From Roseobacter sp. MH60115 (GTDB taxonomy: Bacteria > Pseudomonadota > Alphaproteobacteria > Rhodobacterales > Rhodobacteraceae), in contig NZ_JADOBQ010000003.1 of NCBI RefSeq assembly GCF_015644665.1, positions 124,001 through 188,000 on the forward strand: 64,000 nucleotides of DNA. The letters are read 5' to 3'. Both the position numbers and the translations under genes were made by a program. Below, piece by piece: positions 8,608-16,937 of the stretch (the stretch's first letter is position 1; every line of letters starts with the position of its first letter). The notes below the pieces were generated by a model. It worked only from the letters and a program-made list of their open reading frames with translations. It did no database searches and was not told where the DNA came from.

Positions 8608-9663
8608 TTAGTGCTGAGCCACAACGCCAGTGGCCCGCAGATGCGTGATGATCAGATCATAGATGCGATCGTGCTGGGCAATCCGGGCGTCCTGCCCTTT
8701 GACACAGACGATCTCATCTCCCGGCTCTTCGCGCTTGAGCAATTCGTATCCGCCTTCGACACAGACGCCCATGAAATCGAAGTGACCGGCATCTTCCACC
8801 TCAACATGGGTGACAAGGTTTTCCGGCAGGTTAGCCACCAGAGCACGGGATTCGATGGTCTGGTCCAGCATGTCCTGACGTCCGGAGCCGAGGACCAGCA
8901 CGGGGATGTCGATCTCCGCAAGGCTGTCGGGCGCAAATGTCTGTGTGCCCCCCAGATCAAGCGGGATCACGGTGCGCAGGCGCGGATCGGACCGATCGCT
9001 TTGCAGGTCTTCAAGGTCATCGGGGCTGTGCCCCACCTTCCACATCTCCAGCGCCGCGCAATCCGGCCGCGCCGCGGCATCCGCACAACTTTGATTGAAG
9101 TGGGCCACATCGTGCCGGGCCCCGGCGGCGGCCATGACCGTGTAGCCGCCCAGCGAATGGCCCGCGGCGGCCACCCGCGTCGGGTCCATGTGGTCGGCAA
9201 ACCGCGGGTCGGTCAGCAGTTGGTCAAAGCTAACGCTGAGATCGGTGGCGCGCAGCCACAGCTGGCGCGCCTGATCGGGGTCACGCCCGAAGCTTGTGGT
9301 GCCGGGGTGGTTGGGCTGCACAACGATGATCCCGTCAGCAGCGAGCCGTTTGGCCAGCCAAGCCTGGTTCATCGAGTTGCCGTACATGCCGTGTGACATC
9401 ATCACCACCGGAAAGACACCGGGTGCAATGCGGGCATCGAGATGGCCGGAAATGTTGCGCCAGACGGCGCTGCCCTTGAGCAACCGTTCCGGCTCTTGCG
9501 ACAGCGACGGGTACCACACATGCCCTTCCAGCACGCGATCCGTCTCCCTATGCGCCGCGCGGTATTCGGCGACGGCGGGGGCGAAATCGGCGGCATCCGC
9601 CGTCGCTGCAAATCCCAGAATAATGGCCGCCGACAGGCAGAATTGGCGAAGATTGGTGTTCAT
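8608..9663 (-). CDS. Secreted alpha/beta hydrolase
   Basis: The 351-residue protein starts at the ATG at 9663, which has GAGG 6 bases upstream; an upstream in-frame start exists but lacks a ribosome site and would place the signal peptide internally. The N terminus has a signal peptide ending in ATADAADF. The catalytic elbow is GHSLGGY with Ser170, and SHGMYGN fits the oxyanion region. An Asp and a His in the C-terminal third (EDAGHFDF) complete a likely triad. The divergent AraC-type regulator next door is its probable regulator. Confidence 0.8.
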   Translation of the reverse strand: MNTNLRQFCLSAAIILGFAATADAADFAPAVAEYRAAHRETDRVLEGHVWYPSLSQEPERLLKGSAVWRNISGHLDARIAPGVFPVVMMSHGMYGNSMNQAWLAKRLAADGIIVVQPNHPGTTSFGRDPDQARQLWLRATDLSVSFDQLLTDPRFADHMDPTRVAAAGHSLGGYTVMAAAGARHDVAHFNQSCADAAARPDCAALEMWKVGHSPDDLEDLQSDRSDPRLRTVIPLDLGGTQTFAPDSLAEIDIPVLVLGSGRQDMLDQTIESRALVANLPENLVTHVEVEDAGHFDFMGVCVEGGYELLKREEPGDEIVCVKGQDARIAQHDRIYDLIITHLRATGVVAQH

Positions 9664-9790
9664 GTCAGACCTCATGAATTGGTGTTGCGATGATCCTGAC
9701 TTGAGCAAAGAGCCGTTTTCGGGCAATGCCTTGACTGTCCTGAAACGGCTTTCAGGACAGCTCTACGCAATCGAGGACAGGCCTGCCCCC

Positions 9791-10789
9791 GTGATCTCCG
9801 TCCCCCTCCCCCTGTTTCTGACCGGATTGGCCGCGATTTTTGGTGTCATGGTGCTGACGCGGGCCTGGCTGCCGGGGCCTGCCAAGGCGCTTTTCACAGC
9901 GCTCGCAGGGCTGATCGTGGTGGAAACGATCCTGGTCGCTCTGCGGTTCGCCTATCAGGTCGACGCGGTGCTGGTGGTCCAGCGGCTGCTGCCATTCTGG
10001 ATCGGGCCGTTGATCTATCTTGGGTACTTTGCCCTGTCGGACCGCGCGGCACGCCTGCAAACAGCGCTCCTGTTGCATCTCGGTTGCGCTGCCGCTGCGA
10101 CAGCCGTCGTGGCCGCTGTCCCGAACGTCCGGGTGGCGCTCGATCTGATGATCGGGCTCAGCTACGCCATCTACGCGCTGCTGCTTCTAAGGCTCTGGCG
10201 CGGCGGGCCGGACCGCCTGTCACAGTTGGCGGTGGCCCATGTGGGGTTCATGCGCCGTTTGATCCTGATCGGGGTCGGCCTGCTCGTGATCACCTGCGTG
10301 ATGGACACGCTGATTGCCATCGATTTTGCCCGCAATGAGGGCGCCAACGTCGGCTGGCTCCTGTCGCTGGCCAGTCTTGTGATGATTGCCATGATGGGCG
10401 TGGCGGTTGCGGCGACAATCCGCAGCGGCGATGCGCTGCCCAAGCAGAGCCAGCAAAACAGCCAGGATGCGGAGATCGCGGAACGGGCCCGCGCCTTTCT
10501 GGAAGAAAGCCGCCTCTTCGTTGATCCGCAGCTGTCGCTGACCCGGCTGGCGCGGCGGTTGGGCGTGACGGATCGGGCGCTGTCCGAGGCCATCAACCGA
10601 ACCGGGGGCAAGAATGTCTCACAGTTCATCAACGAATTCCGCGTCGCCGAAGCCGCACGGCTGCTGCATAGCACATCCGACCCGGTCGGCGCCGTGGGCG
10701 AAGCCGCCGGCTTCCTGACCCGGTCGAACTTCTACACCGAGTTCAAGAGGGTCATGGGCCAAAGCCCGGGCGCCTATCGCAAGACCTGA
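9791..10789 (+). CDS. Membrane-anchored AraC-family transcriptional regulator
   Basis: The 332-residue form starts at a GTG at 9791, directly before the first hydrophobic segment. The frame is open upstream, and an ATG at 9662 would overlap the divergent hydrolase start, so the start is uncertain. The N-terminal two thirds contain about six or seven membrane segments. The C-terminal 100 residues form an AraC/XylS double helix-turn-helix, ending in the typical NFYTEFKRVMGQSPGAYRK. Transmembrane AraC regulators sense a signal in or at the membrane. Its position suggests control of the divergent secreted hydrolase, which is an inference from context. Confidence 0.8.
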   Translation: MISVPLPLFLTGLAAIFGVMVLTRAWLPGPAKALFTALAGLIVVETILVALRFAYQVDAVLVVQRLLPFWIGPLIYLGYFALSDRAARLQTALLLHLGCAAAATAVVAAVPNVRVALDLMIGLSYAIYALLLLRLWRGGPDRLSQLAVAHVGFMRRLILIGVGLLVITCVMDTLIAIDFARNEGANVGWLLSLASLVMIAMMGVAVAATIRSGDALPKQSQQNSQDAEIAERARAFLEESRLFVDPQLSLTRLARRLGVTDRALSEAINRTGGKNVSQFINEFRVAEAARLLHSTSDPVGAVGEAAGFLTRSNFYTEFKRVMGQSPGAYRKT

Positions 10790-10887
10790 ACACACCCACC
10801 GCGCTGTCTTTCATGGAAAGGCTACTGGCTGCGCCCCGCTCTTGCGCTCATTGCGCATCAGAAATGGCGGCCTCGTGCAGGATCACA

Positions 10888-11991
10888 TCAAGCGATTTTT
10901 TGAGCCGAAGGAGCCTCTGTCACGCGCCGACCTGGAAGGGTGAAGGCAATGACAGCGCCCTGTCTATCCGCTCGGTTGGAGACCGTCAGGGTGCCGCCCC
11001 GGGCATGTATCAGGCGCCTGACGCCAAACAGGCCAAAGCCGCTGTCGACGCGCAGTTGACCGGTGTCAAGAAAGAGCAGCGCCGGATCGGTGAAACCCTG
11101 CCCATTGTCCGTGATCGTGACCTCGAAAAAACCGTCTTCCAGCTCTGCCAGATCGATGGTCAGTTCAAGGGCCTGCTGGTCGGCGGGCGCCGCCGCCGTA
11201 CCGCATAGAGTCCAATGTTTTATGGCATTGTCCATCAAGTTGCGCAGAATAATCTGGGTGGCCGTGCGATCGCCCTCGACAATTCCGTCGGCTTGCCGGA
11301 TCACGCAGTTGCCCATTGGGTCCAGTACCGTGGAAATTTCCTCCACCAGCCCGGCAAAGTCGAAATGCACGGTCTGATTGGCCAAAGACGTTGCCTGCGC
11401 ATGTGACAGCACGTCGCTGATGAGCCGCATGGCGTTCTTGCCAATGTCCTCCAGCGTATTGATCAGATCCAGCTTGCCATCGCCGAGATCTTCAAAATCC
11501 TCGCGCAGCATTTCGGCGATGAAGGACACATTGCGCATCGGTGTGCGCAAGTCATGGGCTGCGAGATTGATAAAGTCCTCCATCTCGCTGGTCAGGGTGG
11601 CCATTTCAGTCCGCGCCTCGCGCAGGCCATGACCACCGGAGATATCGGTCGAACTTCCGATGATCCGCACCACCGCACCGCTGTCGTCACAAACGGGCCG
11701 TAGCGTGGTGCGCAGCAGCCGCTGCACCCCGTCCAGTGGCAGTAGGATTTCATAGATCAACGGCTTGGCCGATGTCATCGCGGTCACATGATGCGTGTAG
11801 GCGACCTCGCCCAGACGCCCCGGATAGAGTTCGGCAGCGGTGCACCCCAGTATCTCGTCCAGGGGGCGGCCCAGCACATTGCGGGCATAGGCATTGAAGG
11901 CCGCGTAGCGCGGCACGCCATCTGCATCCGGTTCCAGAACGAATACCGGGTGCTCCACCATATCCAATAAATCCGACTCGACGTCCTGCAT
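10888..11991 (-). CDS. Soluble PAS-domain sensor histidine kinase (orphan)
   Basis: The 367-residue kinase has no membrane segment or signal peptide. Residues 1-120 form a PAS/PAC sensor module. Residues 135-205 are the dimerisation domain with phospho-acceptor His146 in AAHDLRTP. The C-terminal ATPase domain has the N box LMDNAIKH, the G1 box DNGQGF and the G2 box GFGLFGV. GGAGAAGG precedes the ATG. No response-regulator gene is adjacent, so the partner is unknown. Confidence 0.88.
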   Translation of the reverse strand: MQDVESDLLDMVEHPVFVLEPDADGVPRYAAFNAYARNVLGRPLDEILGCTAAELYPGRLGEVAYTHHVTAMTSAKPLIYEILLPLDGVQRLLRTTLRPVCDDSGAVVRIIGSSTDISGGHGLREARTEMATLTSEMEDFINLAAHDLRTPMRNVSFIAEMLREDFEDLGDGKLDLINTLEDIGKNAMRLISDVLSHAQATSLANQTVHFDFAGLVEEISTVLDPMGNCVIRQADGIVEGDRTATQIILRNLMDNAIKHWTLCGTAAAPADQQALELTIDLAELEDGFFEVTITDNGQGFTDPALLFLDTGQLRVDSGFGLFGVRRLIHARGGTLTVSNRADRQGAVIAFTLPGRRVTEAPSAQKIA

Positions 11992-12053
11992 GGGCCTTCT
12001 CCAGCCGGCACCATGCCCCGTCCGCGTTAAAGTAGTATTGATCTCGCTTGCGC

Positions 12054-12719
12054 TCAGAGCCCCAGCTTGTCGCGCATGAAGGCGAGCGCCACGGAAAGAC
12101 CGTCCGGCGCGATGCCGTGGCCCGTGCCCTTCATGATATGGGCGTAGACGTCCTGCCAGCCTGCTTCCTGCAGGGCCTCGGCGGCCTGTGGCAGGGATTG
12201 CGGCGGCACGACATCATCGGCGTCGCCATGCACCAGAAGCACCGACGGGCGCACGACCACTTCATCCGCAAGGGTTTCGGGGCTCAGCAACCGACCGGAA
12301 AAGCCGACCACACCGGCCACCGTGTCTTCGCGGCGCGGCGCCACATGCAGCGCCATCATCGTGCCCTGGGAAAAGCCAAAAAGCACCACCTGCTCGGGCA
12401 GCACGTCTTCATCGACCATCAGCGCGTCCAGAAAGGCGTTGAGATCGTCGATGGCCTGCATCATGCCGCGCATGCTCTCTTCTTCCGACGAGCCATCGAT
12501 CCACGGGATCGGAAACCACTGAAATCCCATGGGCGCGCCCGCACAGGCCTCGGGCGCATCGGGGGCCACAAAGAGCGTATCGGGCAGATGTTCGGCCAGC
12601 GGGTCCGCAAGCCCCAGAAGATCGGCGCCATTGGCCCCGTAGCCGTGCAGAAACACCACGACGGACCGCGTATCCCCCGACACCGGCGCGCGGCGGCCTG
12701 CATTCAAAACCCGTGTCAT
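12054..12719 (-). CDS. Phospholipase/carboxylesterase family hydrolase
   Basis: The 221-residue cytoplasmic serine hydrolase belongs to the alpha/beta-hydrolase carboxylesterase family related to EstB and acyl-protein thioesterases. The triad is visible: Ser117 in GFSQG, Asp168 in HGDADDVVP and His201 in GTGHGI. The N-terminal FLHGYGANGADL is the oxyanion loop. Its ATG overlaps the stop of the upstream glycosylase by 4 bases, so it is translationally coupled as the third gene of a cobK operon. Confidence 0.9.
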   Translation of the reverse strand: MTRVLNAGRRAPVSGDTRSVVVFLHGYGANGADLLGLADPLAEHLPDTLFVAPDAPEACAGAPMGFQWFPIPWIDGSSEEESMRGMMQAIDDLNAFLDALMVDEDVLPEQVVLFGFSQGTMMALHVAPRREDTVAGVVGFSGRLLSPETLADEVVVRPSVLLVHGDADDVVPPQSLPQAAEALQEAGWQDVYAHIMKGTGHGIAPDGLSVALAFMRDKLGL

Positions 12720-13348
12720 GTGATCCCGTCCCTCTGTTTGGCCACCCGGTAGTACGCAAAGAGCAACCGCGCTGCAACCGACCGCCAGGGCGACCAGCTT
12801 TCCGCCCTTTCCCGCAAGGCCCGTTCCCTGGGGCGCTCGGGCAGATCGTAAAGAAGGCGCGCCGCTTCCTGCAGGGCAAGATCGCCGGGGGCAAAGATAT
12901 CCGCGCGGCCCAGCGAGAACATGGCGTAGATTTCCGCGGTCCAGACACCGATGCCGGTGACACCGGTCAGCACCCGGATGACCTCCTGATCAGACGCCGA
13001 TCTGAGGGCAGCAAAGTCGATCTCTGCCGCGGCAAGCGCATGCGCGTAACGCGCCTTCTGGCGGCTGAGACCCAACGATCGCAAGGCCTCTGCGCTCAGG
13101 GCCTGAACAGCGGCAGGCTCCGTCGCGTCCGCCTCCTCCAGCCGCGCCCAGAGCGCACGGGCCGAGGCGGTGGAGACCTGCTGGCTGACGATGGCACTCA
13201 ACAATTGTGCAAAGCCATCCGGCCTGCGGCGCAGCGGCAAGGGGCCGGTTGCCTGCAGCGCTGACGCCAGGCGATCATCCTGGCGGGCGAGCCAAGCCGC
13301 CCCCTCCGCCACATCCGCATCGGTTTCAATAATCCGCCCAACGCTCAT
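12716..13348 (-). CDS. DNA-3-methyladenine glycosylase II-type (HhH-GPD superfamily)
   Basis: This 210-residue base-excision glycosylase removes alkylated bases. It has the helix-hairpin-helix LTGVTGIGVWTA at about residues 127-138 and the downstream catalytic Asp156 in FAPGDLAL. There is no Fe-S cluster motif, consistent with the AlkA/MAG branch rather than the EndoIII/MutY branch. The full E. coli AlkA N-terminal domain is absent, as in many short alphaproteobacterial members. It overlaps cobK by 4 bases upstream and the esterase by 4 bases downstream. Confidence 0.88.
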   Translation of the reverse strand: MSVGRIIETDADVAEGAAWLARQDDRLASALQATGPLPLRRRPDGFAQLLSAIVSQQVSTASARALWARLEEADATEPAAVQALSAEALRSLGLSRQKARYAHALAAAEIDFAALRSASDQEVIRVLTGVTGIGVWTAEIYAMFSLGRADIFAPGDLALQEAARLLYDLPERPRERALRERAESWSPWRSVAARLLFAYYRVAKQRDGIT

Positions 13349-14088
13349 GCGTCAGCTTCCCAGGCCAGCGCCTCGGTCACGGTTTCAACGATCTGCATAC
13401 CAACGGGCGGGTCCGGCCGCGCAACCATGGCCACGCGAAGCCCCAGGCGCCGGGCGGCCAGCAGTTTGGAGATGCTGGCCGATCCCCCGACATTGCGGCA
13501 GATCAGGCGCGAAATCCGCAGGGTCTGAAAGAGCGCCTCTTCGCTGTGTTGAGAGAACGGCGGCGTGCCGGTGACGTAGCGTACAAAGTCATAGGGCGGT
13601 GGCGCTTTCTGGGCCTGTGTCTGGCGCAGAAACAGCACCTGCCCGGCAAATGTCTCGAACTCCGGCAGCGAGGCCCGCCCGGTATTGCTGAACACACGCT
13701 CGCCCGCCGGGATGTCTTCGGATGCCTTGCGCACGGTGCGGTAGTCCGTCCAGTAATCCTGCCCGGAGGCGCGCCACGGCGGGCGCAACACCCGCAGATA
13801 CCGCAGGTTCAGACGTGTCGAGACAAGCGCGGCGCGGCGCGAGACCTCCGCGTCAAAGGCATGGCTGGCATCGAGCACACAGACCACGTTGTTCGTGTCC
13901 ACCCAGGCCTCGAAACTCGCGTTGTCCTCAAAAGCCCCCACCCGCGTCGGCACCGGTAATGGCTCAAACACCCGTTCGGGCTCTGGCAGGCTGGCGACAA
14001 CCGAGCGACCACGTGATTTAAGACGGGATACAAGGCCATGCGCCTCACGCGCGCCCGCCATGACCAGAATCGAACCCGCATTTCTCAT
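13345..14088 (-). CDS. cobK: Precorrin-6A / cobalt-precorrin-6A reductase
   Basis: The 247-residue enzyme reduces precorrin-6A in corrin-ring synthesis with NADPH. Family features include the N-terminal ILVMAGAREA nucleotide-binding region, the DASHAFDAEVS segment and the IxxLICRNVGGSAS-type segment near residue 195. The gene lies away from a large cob cluster and heads a three-gene overlapping operon with DNA repair and esterase genes. The same window carries the B12-dependent reductase NrdJ, so cobalamin is clearly used by this organism. Confidence 0.93.
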   Translation of the reverse strand: MRNAGSILVMAGAREAHGLVSRLKSRGRSVVASLPEPERVFEPLPVPTRVGAFEDNASFEAWVDTNNVVCVLDASHAFDAEVSRRAALVSTRLNLRYLRVLRPPWRASGQDYWTDYRTVRKASEDIPAGERVFSNTGRASLPEFETFAGQVLFLRQTQAQKAPPPYDFVRYVTGTPPFSQHSEEALFQTLRISRLICRNVGGSASISKLLAARRLGLRVAMVARPDPPVGMQIVETVTEALAWEADA

Positions 14089-14163
14089 ATCGCGACTTTA
14101 GGCCACAAGCCCCCGGTGGCAAGGGGACTTGCCCCGACCCGGCAAGCAGATTACCCAAGGCGC

Positions 14164-15387
14164 ATGCACGCAACAGATGATAGTCGCGCCAAGCGCAATG
14201 TGATGGTTCTGGTCATGGCGCAGGCGTTTCTGGGCAGCCAGATCACGATGATTTTTGTGATTGGCGGATTGGCGGGACAGCAGATGGCGGTCAACGCCTG
14301 TCTTGCGACATTACCCATTTCGATGATCGTTTTCGGGTCGATGACCACCGCGCCCTGGCTCTCGAGCCTGATGCAGCGGTTTGGCCGGCGCGCGGGCTTT
14401 CTCGTCGGCGCCGTTGGCGGGCTGATCGGTGCGGCCATCTGCGCCTATGCACTGACGCTGGACAACTTCTGGATCTTTCTGGTCGGCAGTTATCTGACCG
14501 GTATCTATATGTCTTCCCAGGGTTTCTTTCGATTTGCGGCGGCTGATACAGCCTCGGACAGCTTCCGTCCCAAGGCAATTTCCTATGTCATGGCAGGCGG
14601 GCTGTTGTCGGCCATCATCGGGCCGCAGCTGGTGGGCTATCTGACCAGTGCAAATCCCGATGCCACGGTCATGCGGTTCTTCCCGGTCTATATGGCGGCG
14701 ATGGCGCTGAACGTGCTGGGCATGCTGCTCTTTGCCTTTCTCGACATCCCCAAGCCGCCGAAACCTTCGGCAGAGGCGCCGCGGGGACGGTCGGTCATGG
14801 AATTGTTGAAGACGCCGCGCATCGCGGTTGCCGTGATCTGCGCGATGGTGTCCTACGCGCTGATGAACCTGGTGATGACCTCCACGCCCCTGGCCGTTGT
14901 GGGCTGTGGGTTCGCGGTGGCGGATGCCTCCAACGTCGTCACGGGCCATGTTTTGGCGATGTTCGCACCGTCGTTTTTCACCGGCCACCTGATCGTCAGG
15001 TTCGGGGTGGAGCGGATCATGGGGTTGGGGCTGCTGATCCTTGGTGCCGCGGGGGCCGTGGCGCTGTCAGGCGTGGCGCTTGCGCATTTCTTCGTCGCCC
15101 TCATTCTTCTGGGACTGGGTTGGAATTTCGGGTTCATCGGGGCCACCACGATGCTGGCGGGTGCGCATGAACCGCATGAGCGCGGACGCATCCAAGGGGT
15201 AAATGATCTCTTGGTCTTTGGTGGGGTTACACTGGCCTCGCTCGCCTCGGGGGGGTTGATGAACTGCTCCGGCGGGTCCGCCGAAGAGGGTTGGGCCGCC
15301 GTCAACATCGCCATGATTCCCTTTCTGGTGCTGGCGGGCTGTGCTCTGATCTGGTTGGTGATGCGGCCCAAGCCGCAGACGGCCTAG
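14164..15387 (+). CDS. Major facilitator superfamily transporter
   Basis: The start is taken at the ATG at 14164, with AAGG 4 bases upstream; the open frame to 14038 overlaps cobK and is not membrane-like. The 407-residue protein shows about twelve membrane segments in two halves, and a loop of the MFS type (QRFGRRAG) after segment 2. Substrate cannot be predicted. It is divergent from cobK and convergent with the synthase-fold gene at 15446. Confidence 0.85.
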   Translation: MHATDDSRAKRNVMVLVMAQAFLGSQITMIFVIGGLAGQQMAVNACLATLPISMIVFGSMTTAPWLSSLMQRFGRRAGFLVGAVGGLIGAAICAYALTLDNFWIFLVGSYLTGIYMSSQGFFRFAAADTASDSFRPKAISYVMAGGLLSAIIGPQLVGYLTSANPDATVMRFFPVYMAAMALNVLGMLLFAFLDIPKPPKPSAEAPRGRSVMELLKTPRIAVAVICAMVSYALMNLVMTSTPLAVVGCGFAVADASNVVTGHVLAMFAPSFFTGHLIVRFGVERIMGLGLLILGAAGAVALSGVALAHFFVALILLGLGWNFGFIGATTMLAGAHEPHERGRIQGVNDLLVFGGVTLASLASGGLMNCSGGSAEEGWAAVNIAMIPFLVLAGCALIWLVMRPKPQTA

Positions 15388-15423
15388 AGGGCTCTGCCCT
15401 CGGCGCGTGCCGCGCCTCACCCG

Positions 15424-15445
15424 GGATATTTGCAGCCAGAAGAAG
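15424..15445 (+). repeat. Dispersed 22-base repeat, copy A
   Basis: The sequence GGATATTT, two variable bases, AGCCAGAAGAAG matches copy B at 36980-37001 in 20 of 22 positions. Both copies lie on the plus strand a short distance after the stop of a plus-strand gene and follow a CTCGGCG/TTCGGCG word. From memory, similar sequences are scattered through Rhodobacteraceae genomes; this was not checked. Confidence 0.6.
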
Positions 15446-16216
15446 TCAGATGCGTCTGGTCAAACGGGCGCGGATCAGGGTGAGACTGCGCTGCAGCTCC
15501 GGGGTGACGAGCGCGCCGCGCGCGACGCGCCCGGGCTGGCGCGCGGTGGTTTTCAGAATGTGACGGGCACGCCAGCCGGAGAGCAGAACCAGACGCGACG
15601 CGCGGCCGAGGGCGGATTGCGCCTTGAGGTCGCGGAGGGCGGTTTTGGCCAGGGCGGCCAAGGTTTCGGGCCGTCCATCGTGCATCGGACGCTTGCCCCG
15701 CGCTTCGAGCTCAGGCAGGGCCTGCAACCAGTTGGCCAGCGCCACGGCGCGGGTGGTTTTGAGAAACGCGGCCTGCTCGGCGGGCGCGGCGCCCAGAGCT
15801 TGCGCAGCGGTCCAGAGCAGTGTACCTGTTGTCGCCCGAAGATAGCGCCACATCTCCGCTTCATCCTCAAAGGGATCCGCGCCGATATCCCACCGGCGGG
15901 CATCGATCAGTTCGTCCAGCGCGCGGGCCTGATCCGGCGTCAGAAAACCCGCCAGCGGGGTGACCACCTCGTGTCGTCGCACCGGGCGGCTTTCGGCGAT
16001 TTCCTCAAGCGCATCCCGCCACCATTGCAGGCGCATCTCGGCGATCATCGGTTCCTGCGTCACCCATGGCGCGCGCGTCACTTCGATGTTGAAGGCGTAG
16101 AGCGGAAAGAGGATGTGGCGTGCTGAAACAGGGCTTGCCATGGTGGCGGTAAAGCGGTCCGCGTCGCCCTGTTCGACCAGCGCGGCGCAGGCATTCAGAT
16201 CGGCGTCAAATCCCAT
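15446..16216 (-). CDS. Squalene/phytoene synthase-fold family protein
   Basis: The 256-residue protein has the all-helical squalene/phytoene synthase fold, with the region FPLYAFNIEVTRAPWVTQEPMIAEMRLQWWRDAL at its N terminus. The Asp-rich substrate motifs of true phytoene synthases are degenerate. This and the absence of other carotenoid genes make a role in prenyl-chain condensation doubtful. Proteins of this subgroup include the mitochondrial complex I assembly factor NDUFAF6. It overlaps the methyltransferase gene upstream by 11 bases. Confidence 0.8.
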   Translation of the reverse strand: MGFDADLNACAALVEQGDADRFTATMASPVSARHILFPLYAFNIEVTRAPWVTQEPMIAEMRLQWWRDALEEIAESRPVRRHEVVTPLAGFLTPDQARALDELIDARRWDIGADPFEDEAEMWRYLRATTGTLLWTAAQALGAAPAEQAAFLKTTRAVALANWLQALPELEARGKRPMHDGRPETLAALAKTALRDLKAQSALGRASRLVLLSGWRARHILKTTARQPGRVARGALVTPELQRSLTLIRARLTRRI

Positions 16217-16937
16217 CCGGGCGCACCACGCTCAGCAGGTAGCCAAAGCTCTCCGGGTGCACGCGCCAGACATCCGCCTCTCGGCGCGCTTCGGCGAGTA
16301 CCTGCTGCAGTTCCGGTGTGTTGCCAGGTGAGAGTGCCGCGATCCGCTTGTCCATGGGGCCGTAGTAGTTTTCCCATGCCGCGGCAGAGAGCTTGCGGGT
16401 GCCCAATGTGGTGTAGCCCGCCGCCTGCACCTGCGCGTCGATCCCCGCCGCATCGGTCATTGCGGGATACTCCTCTGCCCAAAGGTCGGCGGCCTGTTGT
16501 GGCCGGGCATCGGTGAACCAGCAGGGTTCGGAAAAGGCAACGGCCCCGCCCGGCGCCAGTGCCGCGCGCCACGTCTTCAGCCCCGCGGTGATGCCGAGAA
16601 AGTAGAGCGCGCCTGCACACCAGATCAGATCGAAGGGGCCGGTGATCTGGCCCATGTCGCCGGTGGCGATGGTCACGGCCGGGTCACCGCCGTGCAGCGC
16701 CTGCGCCTGAGCCGTGAAATGCGGGTATTTGTCGAGTGCGATCACATGTCCGTCCGGGGCGACCCTTCGCAGCGCCGCAATATCGGCGCCCGGCCCACAG
16801 GCCGCGTCACAGATGCGCCCGGTCCGTGGTGTCCCCGCGACACCTGCCGCCCAGGTGATATCTGCAGGCTCACCAGGCCCTTCGCGCGGCAGATCGCGGT
16901 GCAGCGTGAAGAAGGCCTCCCGATAGGCGTCGCTCAT
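16206..16937 (-). CDS. Class I SAM-dependent methyltransferase
   Basis: The 243-residue protein has SAM-binding motif I, DAACGPGADIAALRR, near residue 45, followed by the acidic loop (IALDKYP) and a motif II region (FDLIWCAGALYFLG). The substrate is unknown. Its start overlaps the cimA stop by 4 bases, so it is probably translated from the cimA mRNA. Confidence 0.88.
   Translation of the reverse strand: MSDAYREAFFTLHRDLPREGPGEPADITWAAGVAGTPRTGRICDAACGPGADIAALRRVAPDGHVIALDKYPHFTAQAQALHGGDPAVTIATGDMGQITGPFDLIWCAGALYFLGITAGLKTWRAALAPGGAVAFSEPCWFTDARPQQAADLWAEEYPAMTDAAGIDAQVQAAGYTTLGTRKLSAAAWENYYGPMDKRIAALSPGNTPELQQVLAEARREADVWRVHPESFGYLLSVVRPDGI

Noticed and set aside
9662-9790. Longer N terminus of the AraC-type regulator from the ATG at 9662
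   Set aside because: It would overlap the divergent hydrolase start and shared promoter region. The GTG at 9791 is preferred, though its ribosome site is weak and this remains uncertain.
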